A DNA stretch of 64,000 nucleotides from OLB6 sp964620125 (lineage in GTDB: Bacteria > Bacteroidota > Ignavibacteria > Kapaibacteriales > Kapaibacteriaceae). This document shows, one piece after another, positions 54,165 through 62,790 of this stretch (within the stretch, counting starts at the first letter, position 1; every line of letters starts with the position of its first letter). The stretch is from assembly GCA_964620125.1 (NCBI GenBank), contig CAZUGQ010000009.1, positions 27,604-91,603 of the forward strand, read 5' to 3'. The position numbers and the translations under genes are program-made. The notes beneath the pieces were generated by a model. The model was not told the origin of the DNA. It saw only the letters and a list, made by a program, of their open reading frames with translations, and made no database searches.

Positions 54165-56176
54165 TGAAAAAACTCGTCCTTAAAAGGTCTACCCTAGCCC
54201 CCTCGGGTAAGGCCTATCGCATTACGTATGCCGACCTGCTCAATCCGGCACAGGTACAGGCGGTGATGCACACCTCAGGACCAGCACTTGTGCTGGCAGG
54301 TGCGGGCACGGGCAAGACGCGAACGTTGACGTATCGCGTTGCTCGATTGGTAGAAGACGGAATCGATCCTACAAGCATCCTGCTGCTTACGTTCACACGG
54401 AAAGCCGCATCGGAAATGTTGCGCCGGGCGGGCGCACTGCTGGACGGACGCTGCGAGAAGGTTTCTGGCGGGACCTTTCATGCCTTTGGCTACCAGCTCC
54501 TGCAGCGTTTTGGTAAGGGACTCGGGGACCTATTGCCATCACCCACCGTGAGTGTGCTCGATCAGTCCGATGCAGAAGATGCGATGAACATCGTTCGTGG
54601 ACGTTTTGACGTTCAGAAGTCGAACAAACGATTTCCAAAGGCGTCCACACTTGTTGGCATGGCAAGCAGAGCCATGAACACGATGACGCCTCTGGAAGAC
54701 GTAATCGCACAGGATTACTCCAGCTATCACGACGAGGTTGACCGTATCACCCAGGTAGTGCGAGCCTATCAGGCATACAAACGCACAAACGGACTGGCAG
54801 ACTACGATGACCTGTTACTGTTCACGCTTGCAATGACTCGGCATCCCGAGCTTGGGCCGATTCTGCGCAAACAGTTTCAGCACATCATGGTGGACGAATA
54901 CCAGGACACCAATGCATTGCAGCATGCCATCATCATGGGCCTGGCTGGAAAGCGCGGCAACGTGATGGCCGTTGGTGACGATGCGCAGAGCATCTACGCA
55001 TTTCGCGGTGCCGACGTTCGCAACATCCATGCCTTTCCAGATTCTTTTGATACCTGCGAGATCATTCGCCTTGAACATAATTACCGAAGCACTCAACCGA
55101 TACTGGACGTTTGCAACGCCGTTCTACGTGATGCACCCAACATGTTCCGCAAGGAACTCTTCAGTGATCGCAAGGACGGTGAATTGCCCATGCTTGTAGC
55201 ATGTAGCAATGACCGCCAACAGAGTGAGTTCATCGTTCAGCAGGTGCTGGAGCTGCGCGAACAGGGCGTAAGCCTTGCAAACATGGCTGTGTTGTTCCGC
55301 AGTGGATTCCTTTCATTCGACCTTGAGATAACACTCGACAAAGCCAACATACCGTTCAGGAAAATTGGCGGACTCCGTTTTACTGAAGCGGCTCACGTGA
55401 AGGACCTTCTGGCACTGTTGCGCATCACGGAGAATCCACGCGATGCACTTGCGTGGTATCGATGCCTGCTCCTGCTGCCCGGCGTTGGCACCCGCACTGC
55501 ACAACTGTTTCTTGACGAAGCTCTCGCTCAAAATGATCCACTGGCAAGCCCCCTTCCAAACATCACCGGTAAAGGTGCTACATCCATTCGTGAGCTGGCG
55601 GATGTATTGAAAGGGGCTCGGGCGATACCTGATCCAGAACAACGGTCGCAGGTGCTCGCAAACTGGTACAAGCCTACCATGGAGCAGAAGTATGACGATA
55701 CAAGAAAGCGGTGGACCGATGTAGAAACAATCATCGGCATTTGTTCTCGCTATAAAACCATAGCACAGTTTCTTGCCGACGTTGCTCTCGAGCCCCCGCA
55801 GGAGACGCTGGCAATAAGCAAGGCAGATGATGAAGACGATATACTTACGCTTTCCACCATTCACAGTGCGAAGGGGCTTGAGTGGAACACCGTGTTTGTG
55901 CTCTCGGTGAATGAAGGGCATCTGCCTTCGGCACGAAGTGCAGAGAGAGAAGGTGCGCTCGAAGAAGAACGGCGGTTGTTATACGTTGCCTGTACACGTG
56001 CTAAGGAACGGTTGGTATTGTCGTATCCCACCGTTCTGATTGAACGTGAATTCAGCGATGTTCTTGGGCAACCAAGCCGCTTCCTTGATTCCGTGGGCAG
56101 CGAGCAGTGTCCACAATATTTCCTTCAGGATGCCGGTGATGAGCATGATGATCTTGAGAGCAAGATTATCGAATGA
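54164..56176 (+). CDS. UvrD/PcrA-family ATP-dependent DNA helicase
   Basis: A 670-residue superfamily 1A helicase. Motifs in order: a Q-motif region (LNPAQVQAVMHTSGPALVLAG), Walker A AGAGTGKTRTLTYR, motif Ia LLTFTRKAASEML, Walker B VDEYQDTN, motif III GDDAQSIYAFRGAD, motif IV LEHNYRSTQPIL, motif V TIHSAKGLEWNTVFVLSVNEGHLPS and motif VI RRLLYVACTRAKERLVL. It acts in repair or in displacing proteins from DNA. The start is a GTG sharing a base with the E1 stop. It is shorter than E. coli UvrD, mainly at the C-terminus. Confidence 0.93.
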   Translation: MKKLVLKRSTLAPSGKAYRITYADLLNPAQVQAVMHTSGPALVLAGAGTGKTRTLTYRVARLVEDGIDPTSILLLTFTRKAASEMLRRAGALLDGRCEKVSGGTFHAFGYQLLQRFGKGLGDLLPSPTVSVLDQSDAEDAMNIVRGRFDVQKSNKRFPKASTLVGMASRAMNTMTPLEDVIAQDYSSYHDEVDRITQVVRAYQAYKRTNGLADYDDLLLFTLAMTRHPELGPILRKQFQHIMVDEYQDTNALQHAIIMGLAGKRGNVMAVGDDAQSIYAFRGADVRNIHAFPDSFDTCEIIRLEHNYRSTQPILDVCNAVLRDAPNMFRKELFSDRKDGELPMLVACSNDRQQSEFIVQQVLELREQGVSLANMAVLFRSGFLSFDLEITLDKANIPFRKIGGLRFTEAAHVKDLLALLRITENPRDALAWYRCLLLLPGVGTRTAQLFLDEALAQNDPLASPLPNITGKGATSIRELADVLKGARAIPDPEQRSQVLANWYKPTMEQKYDDTRKRWTDVETIIGICSRYKTIAQFLADVALEPPQETLAISKADDEDDILTLSTIHSAKGLEWNTVFVLSVNEGHLPSARSAEREGALEEERRLLYVACTRAKERLVLSYPTVLIEREFSDVLGQPSRFLDSVGSEQCPQYFLQDAGDEHDDLESKIIE

Positions 56177-56246
56177 TAATTCATAACTTCGGCGCCGATA
56201 GCTCAGACAAGCCCTTGGGTGGTGGGAAAGAGGTTTAGGTCAACAC

Positions 56247-57746
56247 ATGTACATCCCTTCGTTGCAGGAGCTGGGGAATGAACTCCAACGTTCGGTTGTA
56301 GACGGCGTCCATCGCTCTACACACCGAACCAGCAGGATGCGCACCTCGCTGGTTTTGCTGTTAACAGATGCCGTTACGCTTGCCACCGTTCTTCTCATGG
56401 TGATTCTGGTGCGCTCTGCGGTAGCCACGGGCACCATTGGCGTTGAAGACTACTTGATGATTGCCGGCGTGCTGATCCTTGGCAATGCACTCACATCAGC
56501 ATGGCGAGGAATGTATCCAGGATATGGTATGTGTGCCATTGCAGAGCTCCGGAGCACATTCTACAGCGTAACAGGCGTCTTTGCGGCGGTTATTGCTGTT
56601 TCATTCTTTAGCAGGGACTGGCCGCCGTATGCGCGCTCCATCCTGCTTGCTTCGTACCTGGTTAGCGTGCCTGCGTTGGCAGTGAGCCGCATGGTGGTTC
56701 GCCGTTTTCTCAGTCGATTCAGCTGGTATGGCATTCCGGTTCTCATCGTTGGTGTTCACAGTATGGCCACCAGGATAGTGGACACCTTACGAAATCACCG
56801 ACAGATTGGGTTACGTCCACTTGCCATTATTGAACCCGACAGCAGTGATGCAGAATTTGGGTATCACGAAGGTGTGCCGGTGATTGGTGGTCTGGAGCAC
56901 GTTGCCCCACTGTCAGAACGGTATCACGTTACCCATGGCGTTGTAGCCATGCCGCACACGTCGGCCGATCGGATCAGCGTGATCCTTGAAGATCACTGCC
57001 GACATCTTGATCATGTGACGATTGTTGGTGAACATGTCCATCCAAGTGTGATCTGGATATCCAACAGCTCGTCGGACGTTTTACTAAGCAGTGAGATCGA
57101 GCAGCGACTGCGGCATCCGTCGCTCGTACTCAAAAAACGTCTGTTCGATTTGGTGATCGGTGTGCCACTGTTCATCATGGCCATGCCGGTGATGGCGATG
57201 GTTACTCTTGCCGTATGGATCACCATGGGGCGTCCTTTACTCTACCGGCAGGAACGGGTTGGGGAGCATGGAAAGATTTTTCGAGTTGTGAAGTTCCGCA
57301 CGATGGTAACCAATGCCGAGGAACACTTGCATGGCATTCTGGAACGAAACCACGAGGCCAGGGAGGAGTGGGAACTGTATCACAAGCTCAAGAACGACCC
57401 GCGGGTTACGGCCCTAGGACGGTTTCTTCGCAAGTATTCACTCGACGAGTTGCCGCAGTTGTGGAATGTGCTGCGCGGTGATATGTCGCTCATCGGGTTC
57501 CGTCCGTTCACCCCGGGCGAATTCCGCAACATGTCCTCACTCCACCGCCGGGTGCCGATAGGCCTATACGAAAGCACGAAGCCCGGCTTGTCCGGACTTT
57601 GGCAGGTTACGGTTCGTGCTGATGCAGCGTTTGAAGACAGAACGCACATAGACCTTTACTACATGCGAAACTGGTCTCTCTTTCTTGACCTTTACATCCT
57701 GATTCGCACGGTTGGTGTTGTAGTCACCGGCAAGGGGGCATATTGA
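56247..57746 (+). CDS. Polyprenyl-phosphate sugar-1-phosphate transferase (initiating exopolysaccharide enzyme)
   Basis: A 499-residue membrane enzyme that places the first sugar on undecaprenyl phosphate for polysaccharide or glycan synthesis. The N-terminal half has four to five helices and a Rossmann-like CoA-binding domain (WYGIPVLIVGVHSMATRIV, VIGGLEHVAPL). The C-terminal catalytic part has KKRLFDLVIGVPLFIM, FRVVKFRTMVTNAEE, LGRFLRKYSLDELPQLWNVL and RGDMSLIGFRP, all of the WbaP/WcaJ type. It starts a three-gene unit with overlaps. Which sugar is used is unknown. Confidence 0.93.
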   Translation: MYIPSLQELGNELQRSVVDGVHRSTHRTSRMRTSLVLLLTDAVTLATVLLMVILVRSAVATGTIGVEDYLMIAGVLILGNALTSAWRGMYPGYGMCAIAELRSTFYSVTGVFAAVIAVSFFSRDWPPYARSILLASYLVSVPALAVSRMVVRRFLSRFSWYGIPVLIVGVHSMATRIVDTLRNHRQIGLRPLAIIEPDSSDAEFGYHEGVPVIGGLEHVAPLSERYHVTHGVVAMPHTSADRISVILEDHCRHLDHVTIVGEHVHPSVIWISNSSSDVLLSSEIEQRLRHPSLVLKKRLFDLVIGVPLFIMAMPVMAMVTLAVWITMGRPLLYRQERVGEHGKIFRVVKFRTMVTNAEEHLHGILERNHEAREEWELYHKLKNDPRVTALGRFLRKYSLDELPQLWNVLRGDMSLIGFRPFTPGEFRNMSSLHRRVPIGLYESTKPGLSGLWQVTVRADAAFEDRTHIDLYYMRNWSLFLDLYILIRTVGVVVTGKGAY

Positions 57747-58951
57747 GCACGGTCGTCTTCCTCTCGCCACGATTTCCGTGGCCACTCGTGGGGGGGGACA
57801 GGGTTAAGACGTATCACCTGCTTCGGCATCTGGCAGGTAGTCATCGTGTAATCCTCATCACATTCCATCACGGTGGCCCAGCCCCATCGGAGAAGATCAA
57901 GGCCATTACGGATCTCGGAGTTGATGTTCGAACAATTCCGCTGAATCCATACCTAGCAGGCCTTTCCGCACTTCGAACGGTGTGGACATCTCTGCCGCTG
58001 GAAATCGCTTTCTATACACAACCTTCCTTTTCTCGTGTAGTTGACCAGGTACTAGCAAGTGAAGCGGTTGACGTTGTGATTTCCTTTTTTATGCGTACGG
58101 CAGAGTATGTGCGACGCAAAAATGGCATCCGAAAAATCCTGATTGCCGAAGACTGCAGAGTGCTCTATCAGGAGCGGTCAGCACAAGCAGCCATCAGCCC
58201 CCTGCAGCGATTGGTTCGTAGCTGGGAAACAACGAAGCTAAGAACCTATGAACCGGAAGTATCCAAGGATTTCGACGTTACCACCTTGGTTAGCCAGCAT
58301 GATCTCGAAGCCATGCGCAAGGCAAATCCATTTGCGCGATACACAGTGGTCACAAACGGTGTTGATGCAGATAGGTTTTCCTTTCATGCTGAACAGTCAG
58401 ACCGCAGTGGACTGCTTTTCTGCGGGAAACTTGATGTGCAAGCCAATCACCTTATGGCGCTCTCCATAGTGCAAACAATGATGCCGCTCATTCGGCAGCA
58501 GGTTCCTAACGTTGCGCTTGACGTTGTGGGGGCACGTCCGCTGCCAGAGCTTGTGGCTGCAGTGAAAGGTGTTGCCACCTTACACTCCAATGTTCCAGAC
58601 GTCGTACCGTACCTTCACAGAGCAGCGGTGTTTCTGCATCCGCACCGTGGCGGCAGCGGCATACAGAACAAGGTGCTGGAAGCGATGGCTTCCGGATGTG
58701 CCGTGGTTACAACACCCAGTGGATTACAGGGAATCAACGCTGTGCACGATGTACATTGTTTGGTAGGGGAGAGTCCACGAGAACTGGCTGACCTTGCTAT
58801 TCGCTTACTTCGTGATCCAGAGCACCGATCCAATCTAGCCTATCGAGCACGCATGCTGATGGAAACCGAACATGGTTGGGACAGGATTGGAGAGCAACTG
58901 GATTCCGTGCTACGAGGCACACAACCGACGCGTAAGCCTGTTTCAGCATGA
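57743..58951 (+). CDS. Glycosyltransferase, family 4-like
   Basis: A 402-residue GT-B fold glycosyltransferase. The N-terminal domain starts VVFLSPRFPWPLVGGDRVKTYHLLRHLAG, the classical acceptor loop; the C-terminal nucleotide-sugar domain contains LLFCGKLDVQANHLM and LHPHRGGSGIQNKVLEAMASGCAVVTTP, in which GIQNKVLEAMA is the usual donor site. The start is a TTG that overlaps the upstream stop. An eight-base G run (57790-57797) encodes the conserved Val-Gly-Gly-Asp. The substrate is unknown. Confidence 0.9.
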   Translation: MSTVVFLSPRFPWPLVGGDRVKTYHLLRHLAGSHRVILITFHHGGPAPSEKIKAITDLGVDVRTIPLNPYLAGLSALRTVWTSLPLEIAFYTQPSFSRVVDQVLASEAVDVVISFFMRTAEYVRRKNGIRKILIAEDCRVLYQERSAQAAISPLQRLVRSWETTKLRTYEPEVSKDFDVTTLVSQHDLEAMRKANPFARYTVVTNGVDADRFSFHAEQSDRSGLLFCGKLDVQANHLMALSIVQTMMPLIRQQVPNVALDVVGARPLPELVAAVKGVATLHSNVPDVVPYLHRAAVFLHPHRGGSGIQNKVLEAMASGCAVVTTPSGLQGINAVHDVHCLVGESPRELADLAIRLLRDPEHRSNLAYRARMLMETEHGWDRIGEQLDSVLRGTQPTRKPVSA

Positions 58952-59466
58952 AGGCACTGTTTCTGGACAGGGACGGAATCATCAACCGTCGGCTACCAGG
59001 GTATGTGCGCACACCTGACGAGTTCGAACTGCTGGAATCCGTGTTACCAATCCTTGAGCATGCTCATGCCAGTGGCTACGTGCTCTTGTTAGCCTCCAAT
59101 CAACAGGGGGTTGGTAAGGGGCTTATGTCTGCACTTGAATTGCGCGCAGTTCATGACCATATGCAACGCATTCTTTCAAAGCGTTTGGGCTTTACACTGG
59201 ACCACGCTTATTACTGTACTGATCTTGAGGGTACATCAAGCAAACGTCGTAAGCCACAACCAGGAATGTTACTTGAGGGGATTCAGGACTTTCACCTGCA
59301 TCCTTCGTTGTGTTGGTTTCTGGGCGACTCGTTGTCGGACGCTCTCGCAGGCAAGGCTGCCGGAGTTCACACGGCACTAGTTGGTGCGCATGCGCCTGAC
59401 GACGCAGATCTCGTAGCACCAGATCTCAATGCCATGCACGTGTTGCTGACCCCAGTACTGCGTTAA
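58948..59466 (+). CDS. HAD-IIIA phosphatase, GmhB-like
   Basis: A 172-residue phosphatase resembling D-glycero-D-manno-heptose 1,7-bisphosphate 7-phosphatase. Motif I is LFLDRDGIINRRLPGYVR with Asp7 and Asp9; motif II is LLASNQQGVGKGL; motif III/IV is KRRKPQPGML followed by WFLGDSLSDALAGKAAGV. The zinc loop normal for GmhB (C-x-H and C-x-C) is reduced to YYCTDLEGTSSKRRKP, with one cysteine only, so zinc is probably not bound. Its place after sugar transferases suggests heptose or other nucleotide-sugar precursor supply. It overlaps the GT gene by ATGA. Confidence 0.87.
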   Translation: MKALFLDRDGIINRRLPGYVRTPDEFELLESVLPILEHAHASGYVLLLASNQQGVGKGLMSALELRAVHDHMQRILSKRLGFTLDHAYYCTDLEGTSSKRRKPQPGMLLEGIQDFHLHPSLCWFLGDSLSDALAGKAAGVHTALVGAHAPDDADLVAPDLNAMHVLLTPVLR

Positions 59467-59483
59467 CGCAACCCCCGGGAAGG

Positions 59484-59505
59484 TTCGGCGTACCAGGCCG
59501 CCGAA
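59484..59505 (+). terminator. Short hairpin after the GmhB-like gene
   Basis: A 7-bp stem (TTCGGCG / CGCCGAA) with an 8-base loop is followed by an A tract rather than Ts. It may weakly end the polysaccharide unit. The A tract (59504-59511) also lies just before the -33 box of the efflux promoter and could act as an UP element. Confidence 0.35.
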
Positions 59506-59511
59506 AAAAAA

Positions 59512-59542
59512 TTTGCAGATAATCTGACTGTCGGTAGTTTTG
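59512..59542 (+). promoter_or_regulatory. Promoter of the efflux operon
   Basis: TTTG at 59512-59515, 19 bases, and TAGTTTTG at 59535-59542 form the best Bacteroidetes-type promoter in the window. An A tract lies just upstream. The tolC-like start codon is 53 bases after the -7 box. Confidence 0.75.
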
Positions 59543-59555
59543 TGACCGCCGGTCA
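59525..59555. promoter_or_regulatory. Paired operator over the efflux promoter
   Basis: TGACTGTCGGTA (59525-59536) and TGACCGCCGGTCA (59543-59555) are two versions of the same near-palindrome, TGACyGyCGGTnA, 18 bp apart. One lies between the promoter boxes and overlaps the -7 box by two bases; the other covers the likely transcription start. The TetR-family regulator encoded two genes downstream is the obvious candidate to bind here and repress its own operon. Confidence 0.6.
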
Positions 59556-59595
59556 GAAATCATCCGCCAGTCATCATATTTGTCAGGCTACAGAC

Positions 59596-60945
59596 ATGAC
59601 ACATCGAGTTGCCGTCATCCTTGGCGTCCTGCTTGCGTGCACGTTCCACATGCAGGCAACCACACGTCCGCTAACGCTGGACCAAGCCATCGAGACCGCC
59701 CTAAAACAGAATCAGAGTGTGGCCATTGCGCGACTTGCAGTGAGCAAAGCCGAAGCTCAGCGTAAGGAGGCTCTCGGAAATGCCCTTCCATCGCTCGGCA
59801 TTTCTGCCAACTACAACCGCAACATACAGGCCCCTGTATTCTTTGTACCCGACTTCACTAATCCGAGTAGCGGCACGCTTACACCCGTTCGTTTTGGATT
59901 GAACAACTCATACAGTGTTGGTGCATCGCTCAATCAAATCCTGTTTAACAGTGCAGTGTTTACTGGTATTGGAGCAGCAGACGTGTATGTGGACGGCGCC
60001 AAGCTTCAGTACAAGGCAGCCGTTGCGGAAGTGGTTACGGAAACGAGAAAGCGTTTCTACGCTTCCCTGGCTGCACGCGAATTCGTTCGAATAGCTGAAA
60101 GCACGTTGGATCTTGCTCTTGAAAACAAGAAGAACGTGAACGCACTGTTTCAGGAGGGACTAGTTGCGGAGTTCGATGCTATTCGTGCCGATGTAGCTGT
60201 TGAAAATGTTCGGCCCGAGGTTAGCTCGGCAAGGGCAGGGTATCGCAACTCTGTTACTGCCCTTATGATGTACCTGAATTTGGCTATCACGGACACTGTT
60301 GAACCACAGTTGTTTGAGCTTACGATGCCTGGAGCCTTACCTGAGCAGGAGGCCAGTATCCAGGCTGCGATGAAGAATAACTATGAACTGGTTGCCTTGG
60401 AAACCCAACTGGATGTGCAGAATCGGTTGATTGATGTGTATCGGGCCAACTATTACCCAACACTCTCTTTGTTCGGACAGTGGCAGAATAGCGGGCAAAG
60501 TGACGACTTTGCAAACTGGGTGTCTGCATCACAGACCTTTGTTGGCGTGGCTTTCAACTTCAACATCTTCAATGGATTCCGCTATCAGGCTCAGGTGGAG
60601 CAAGCAGATGTTGACTACCTGACTCTGAAAGAACGAGTAGACCAAGGCAGGAATCTTATTCGACTGCAGGTCACCGCAACAATCAACGACCTGGCCTCTG
60701 CCAAGGAGCGAATCGAAGCACAACAAAGCACGGTTACTCAGGCACAGCGCGGGTATGACATTTCTCGCATACGGTACGACGAAGGCACGGGCAGCATCCT
60801 TGAGATCAACGACTCTCAAACCGCTCTCGCTCGTGCTCAGGTGAACAGACTGGCTGCTCTCGTTGAATACTACACCCGCCTTGCTGACTTCGAGAAGGTG
60901 ACGGGAACTATCCCCGATAAGTACCTACGGATGGCTGAAGGCTAA
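59596..60945 (+). CDS. TolC-family outer-membrane efflux channel
   Basis: A 449-residue outer-membrane factor of a tripartite efflux system. It has a signal peptide (VAVILGVLLACTFHMQA) and two long helical repeats of the TolC kind, beginning RPLTLDQAIETALKQNQSVAIA and again EQEASIQAAMKNNYELVALE. YDISRIRYDEGTGSILEINDSQTALARA near the end is a family signature. The ATG at 59596 was chosen for the signal peptide; the frame extends to a GTG at 59542 that coincides with the -7 box. It is the first gene of the operon, followed by the regulator after 1 bp. Confidence 0.93.
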   Translation: MTHRVAVILGVLLACTFHMQATTRPLTLDQAIETALKQNQSVAIARLAVSKAEAQRKEALGNALPSLGISANYNRNIQAPVFFVPDFTNPSSGTLTPVRFGLNNSYSVGASLNQILFNSAVFTGIGAADVYVDGAKLQYKAAVAEVVTETRKRFYASLAAREFVRIAESTLDLALENKKNVNALFQEGLVAEFDAIRADVAVENVRPEVSSARAGYRNSVTALMMYLNLAITDTVEPQLFELTMPGALPEQEASIQAAMKNNYELVALETQLDVQNRLIDVYRANYYPTLSLFGQWQNSGQSDDFANWVSASQTFVGVAFNFNIFNGFRYQAQVEQADVDYLTLKERVDQGRNLIRLQVTATINDLASAKERIEAQQSTVTQAQRGYDISRIRYDEGTGSILEINDSQTALARAQVNRLAALVEYYTRLADFEKVTGTIPDKYLRMAEG

Positions 60946-60946
60946 C

Positions 60947-61600
60947 ATGGGTATTCGTGAACGAAGGGAACGTGAGCGCGAGCAGAGGCGCCTAGCCATT
61001 CTCGCATCAGCACGTGATGCGTTTGCAAAACATGGTCTGGAAAACACGTCCATGGAGCGCATTGCCGATGAAGCGGAGTTGGCTAAGGGCACGCTCTACC
61101 TCTACTACAAAACACGTGATGAACTGCTTATTGGCGTCATCCTGCAGGATCTCGAACAACTCCTAACCAAGATTGAACGGGTTGCGTCGAGCAAGCTGCC
61201 AGCCGACAAAAAATTGATGAGAGCTTTTACCACGTTCCACGCCTTTGCAAAGGATCGTCCCATCTTCCACAAGGTGACAACGCAGTTCGATATTGGTCAC
61301 CTTGTTGGTTGCCGCGATGAACAGGCCCTACCAACGGCCCTACACTTCAGGCACCTCAATGATCGCATGTTCGAGGCAATCGTTGGAATGGTGCAGCAAG
61401 GAGTTGACGAAGGGCTTTTCTTTCTCGACAGACCCATCCGACAAGTGGTGTTTCAGTTGATGATCACCATGAAGGGTGCCATGATGGTAGCCGAAGGCGG
61501 ATTGCACCCTCCACAATGGGCACCGATTAACACCAACCAAGTTCTCAGAGACACAGCAACACTGTTGCTCAGGGGGCTTCGATATCGCGACAAAGATTGA
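60947..61600 (+). CDS. TetR/AcrR-family transcriptional regulator
   Basis: A 217-residue repressor. The DNA-binding domain is at the N-terminus: RRLAILASARDAFAKHGLEN, then TSMERIADEAELAKGTLYLYYKTRDEL, which matches the TetR helix-turn-helix closely. The remaining two thirds are helical and would bind a ligand (for example the pumped compound). The N-terminus is strongly basic (RERREREREQRR). Being the second gene of the operon, it is probably made together with the pump and controls it through the paired operator upstream of the first gene. Confidence 0.92.
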   Translation: MGIRERREREREQRRLAILASARDAFAKHGLENTSMERIADEAELAKGTLYLYYKTRDELLIGVILQDLEQLLTKIERVASSKLPADKKLMRAFTTFHAFAKDRPIFHKVTTQFDIGHLVGCRDEQALPTALHFRHLNDRMFEAIVGMVQQGVDEGLFFLDRPIRQVVFQLMITMKGAMMVAEGGLHPPQWAPINTNQVLRDTATLLLRGLRYRDKD

Positions 61601-61631
61601 CATTCACTACAACTCAACAAGGAACTTCCTC

Positions 61632-62756
61632 ATGACACTCCGCCTACTGGCTTTGAGCTTGGCACTAGCAGCCGTGCTTGCAGGGTGCGGCACCGATTCG
61701 GATGCATCGAATGCCATGCCACCTGAGAAGTTGTTGGAAAAGTATAGGGCAGAGCGCGCCAAGCTCGATGAAAAAATCAAGGAGCTGGAGCAAAAGACGG
61801 GTAGTAAATCCCAGGATCGCCAGGGTGTGCCCGTTACCGTAATCACCACAGCAATAGCCCCCTTCGAACATGTCATCATGGTGCAAGGCACCGTCGACTC
61901 GCGGTCAAGTGTTGTTGTATCGCCGAAGGCATCGGGACAGATCACGGCTCTTCACGTAACGAACGGACAAGCTGTGCGGCAGGGACAACTCCTCATGGAG
62001 CTCGATGCTGAACTCATTGTGCGGGGCATCGAAGAAGTCAACACACAACTTGACTTTGCAAATACGCTGTATGAAAAGCAGAAGCGCATCTACGACCAGA
62101 AGGCTGGAAGTGAGATACAGTATCTGCAGGCAAAGAACACCAAGGAGTCGCTGGAAAAGAGGCTTGCTTCGCTGCAGGAACAACTTGCCATGACCAAGGT
62201 GAAGGCTCCTACCTCGGGGTTCGTTGACGGCCTGAAGCCAACAGCAGGAGAGATGGTGATGGCCGGAATGCCCGTGATGACCATCGTGAATACGTCCGAC
62301 ATGCGCGTGATCGCGGACATTGCCGAGACGTACGCTAGCTCGGTTGGTGTGGGTGACCCAGTGGCAATACTGTTCCCCGATGTAAACCAGACTGTACAAA
62401 CGAAGGTGACAACAGTTTCCCGGGAGGTTAACCCTGTGAACCGAACCTTCCGCGTTGAGATTCCTATTCGTCCGGCTCCAGCCACATTGCGTCCGAATAC
62501 AACGTGTGAACTCAAGATCAACGATATCACCGTTCCGCAAACAATTTCAATACCACTTGAAGCAGTTGTTCGTGAAGGTGAGCGTACCTATGCCTATGTG
62601 ATTGCTGATAACGTGGCACAAAAGCGGCAGGTCGAAACGGGGCTGGTAACAGGTGATCGCGTTCAGGTAATCGCTGGAATTGGAGCCGATGAACGTGTGG
62701 TCGTACGTGGTTCAACAACATTGGCAGATGGACAAAAGGTCCGTGTGATTGAATAA
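61632..62756 (+). CDS. RND efflux periplasmic adaptor lipoprotein
   Basis: A 374-residue membrane fusion protein that joins the inner-membrane pump to the TolC-like channel. The signal peptide ends in the lipobox LAGC (Cys near residue 19), followed by a coiled region (LLEKYRAERAKLDEKIKELEQ). The biotinyl-lipoyl-like halves are GTVDSRSSVVVSPKASGQI and MTKVKAPTSGFVDGLKPTAG, with a helical hairpin between them (FANTLYEKQKRIYDQKAG). The beta-barrel and membrane-proximal domains end with VVRGSTTLADGQKVRVIE. The ATG is preceded by AAGGAACTTCCTC. Confidence 0.94.
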   Translation: MTLRLLALSLALAAVLAGCGTDSDASNAMPPEKLLEKYRAERAKLDEKIKELEQKTGSKSQDRQGVPVTVITTAIAPFEHVIMVQGTVDSRSSVVVSPKASGQITALHVTNGQAVRQGQLLMELDAELIVRGIEEVNTQLDFANTLYEKQKRIYDQKAGSEIQYLQAKNTKESLEKRLASLQEQLAMTKVKAPTSGFVDGLKPTAGEMVMAGMPVMTIVNTSDMRVIADIAETYASSVGVGDPVAILFPDVNQTVQTKVTTVSREVNPVNRTFRVEIPIRPAPATLRPNTTCELKINDITVPQTISIPLEAVVREGERTYAYVIADNVAQKRQVETGLVTGDRVQVIAGIGADERVVVRGSTTLADGQKVRVIE

Positions 62757-62790
62757 GCCGCCTTTCACTTCACCACAACAACGAGAGACA

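Noticed and set aside
55313..55921. 202-codon minus-strand frame inside the helicase gene
   Set aside because: It lies antisense to conserved helicase motifs; it is a by-product of codon use.
59484..59511. Strong Rho-independent terminator before the efflux operon
   Set aside because: The stem is followed by As, not Ts, on the plus strand, and on the minus strand the T run precedes the stem; kept only as a weak hairpin.
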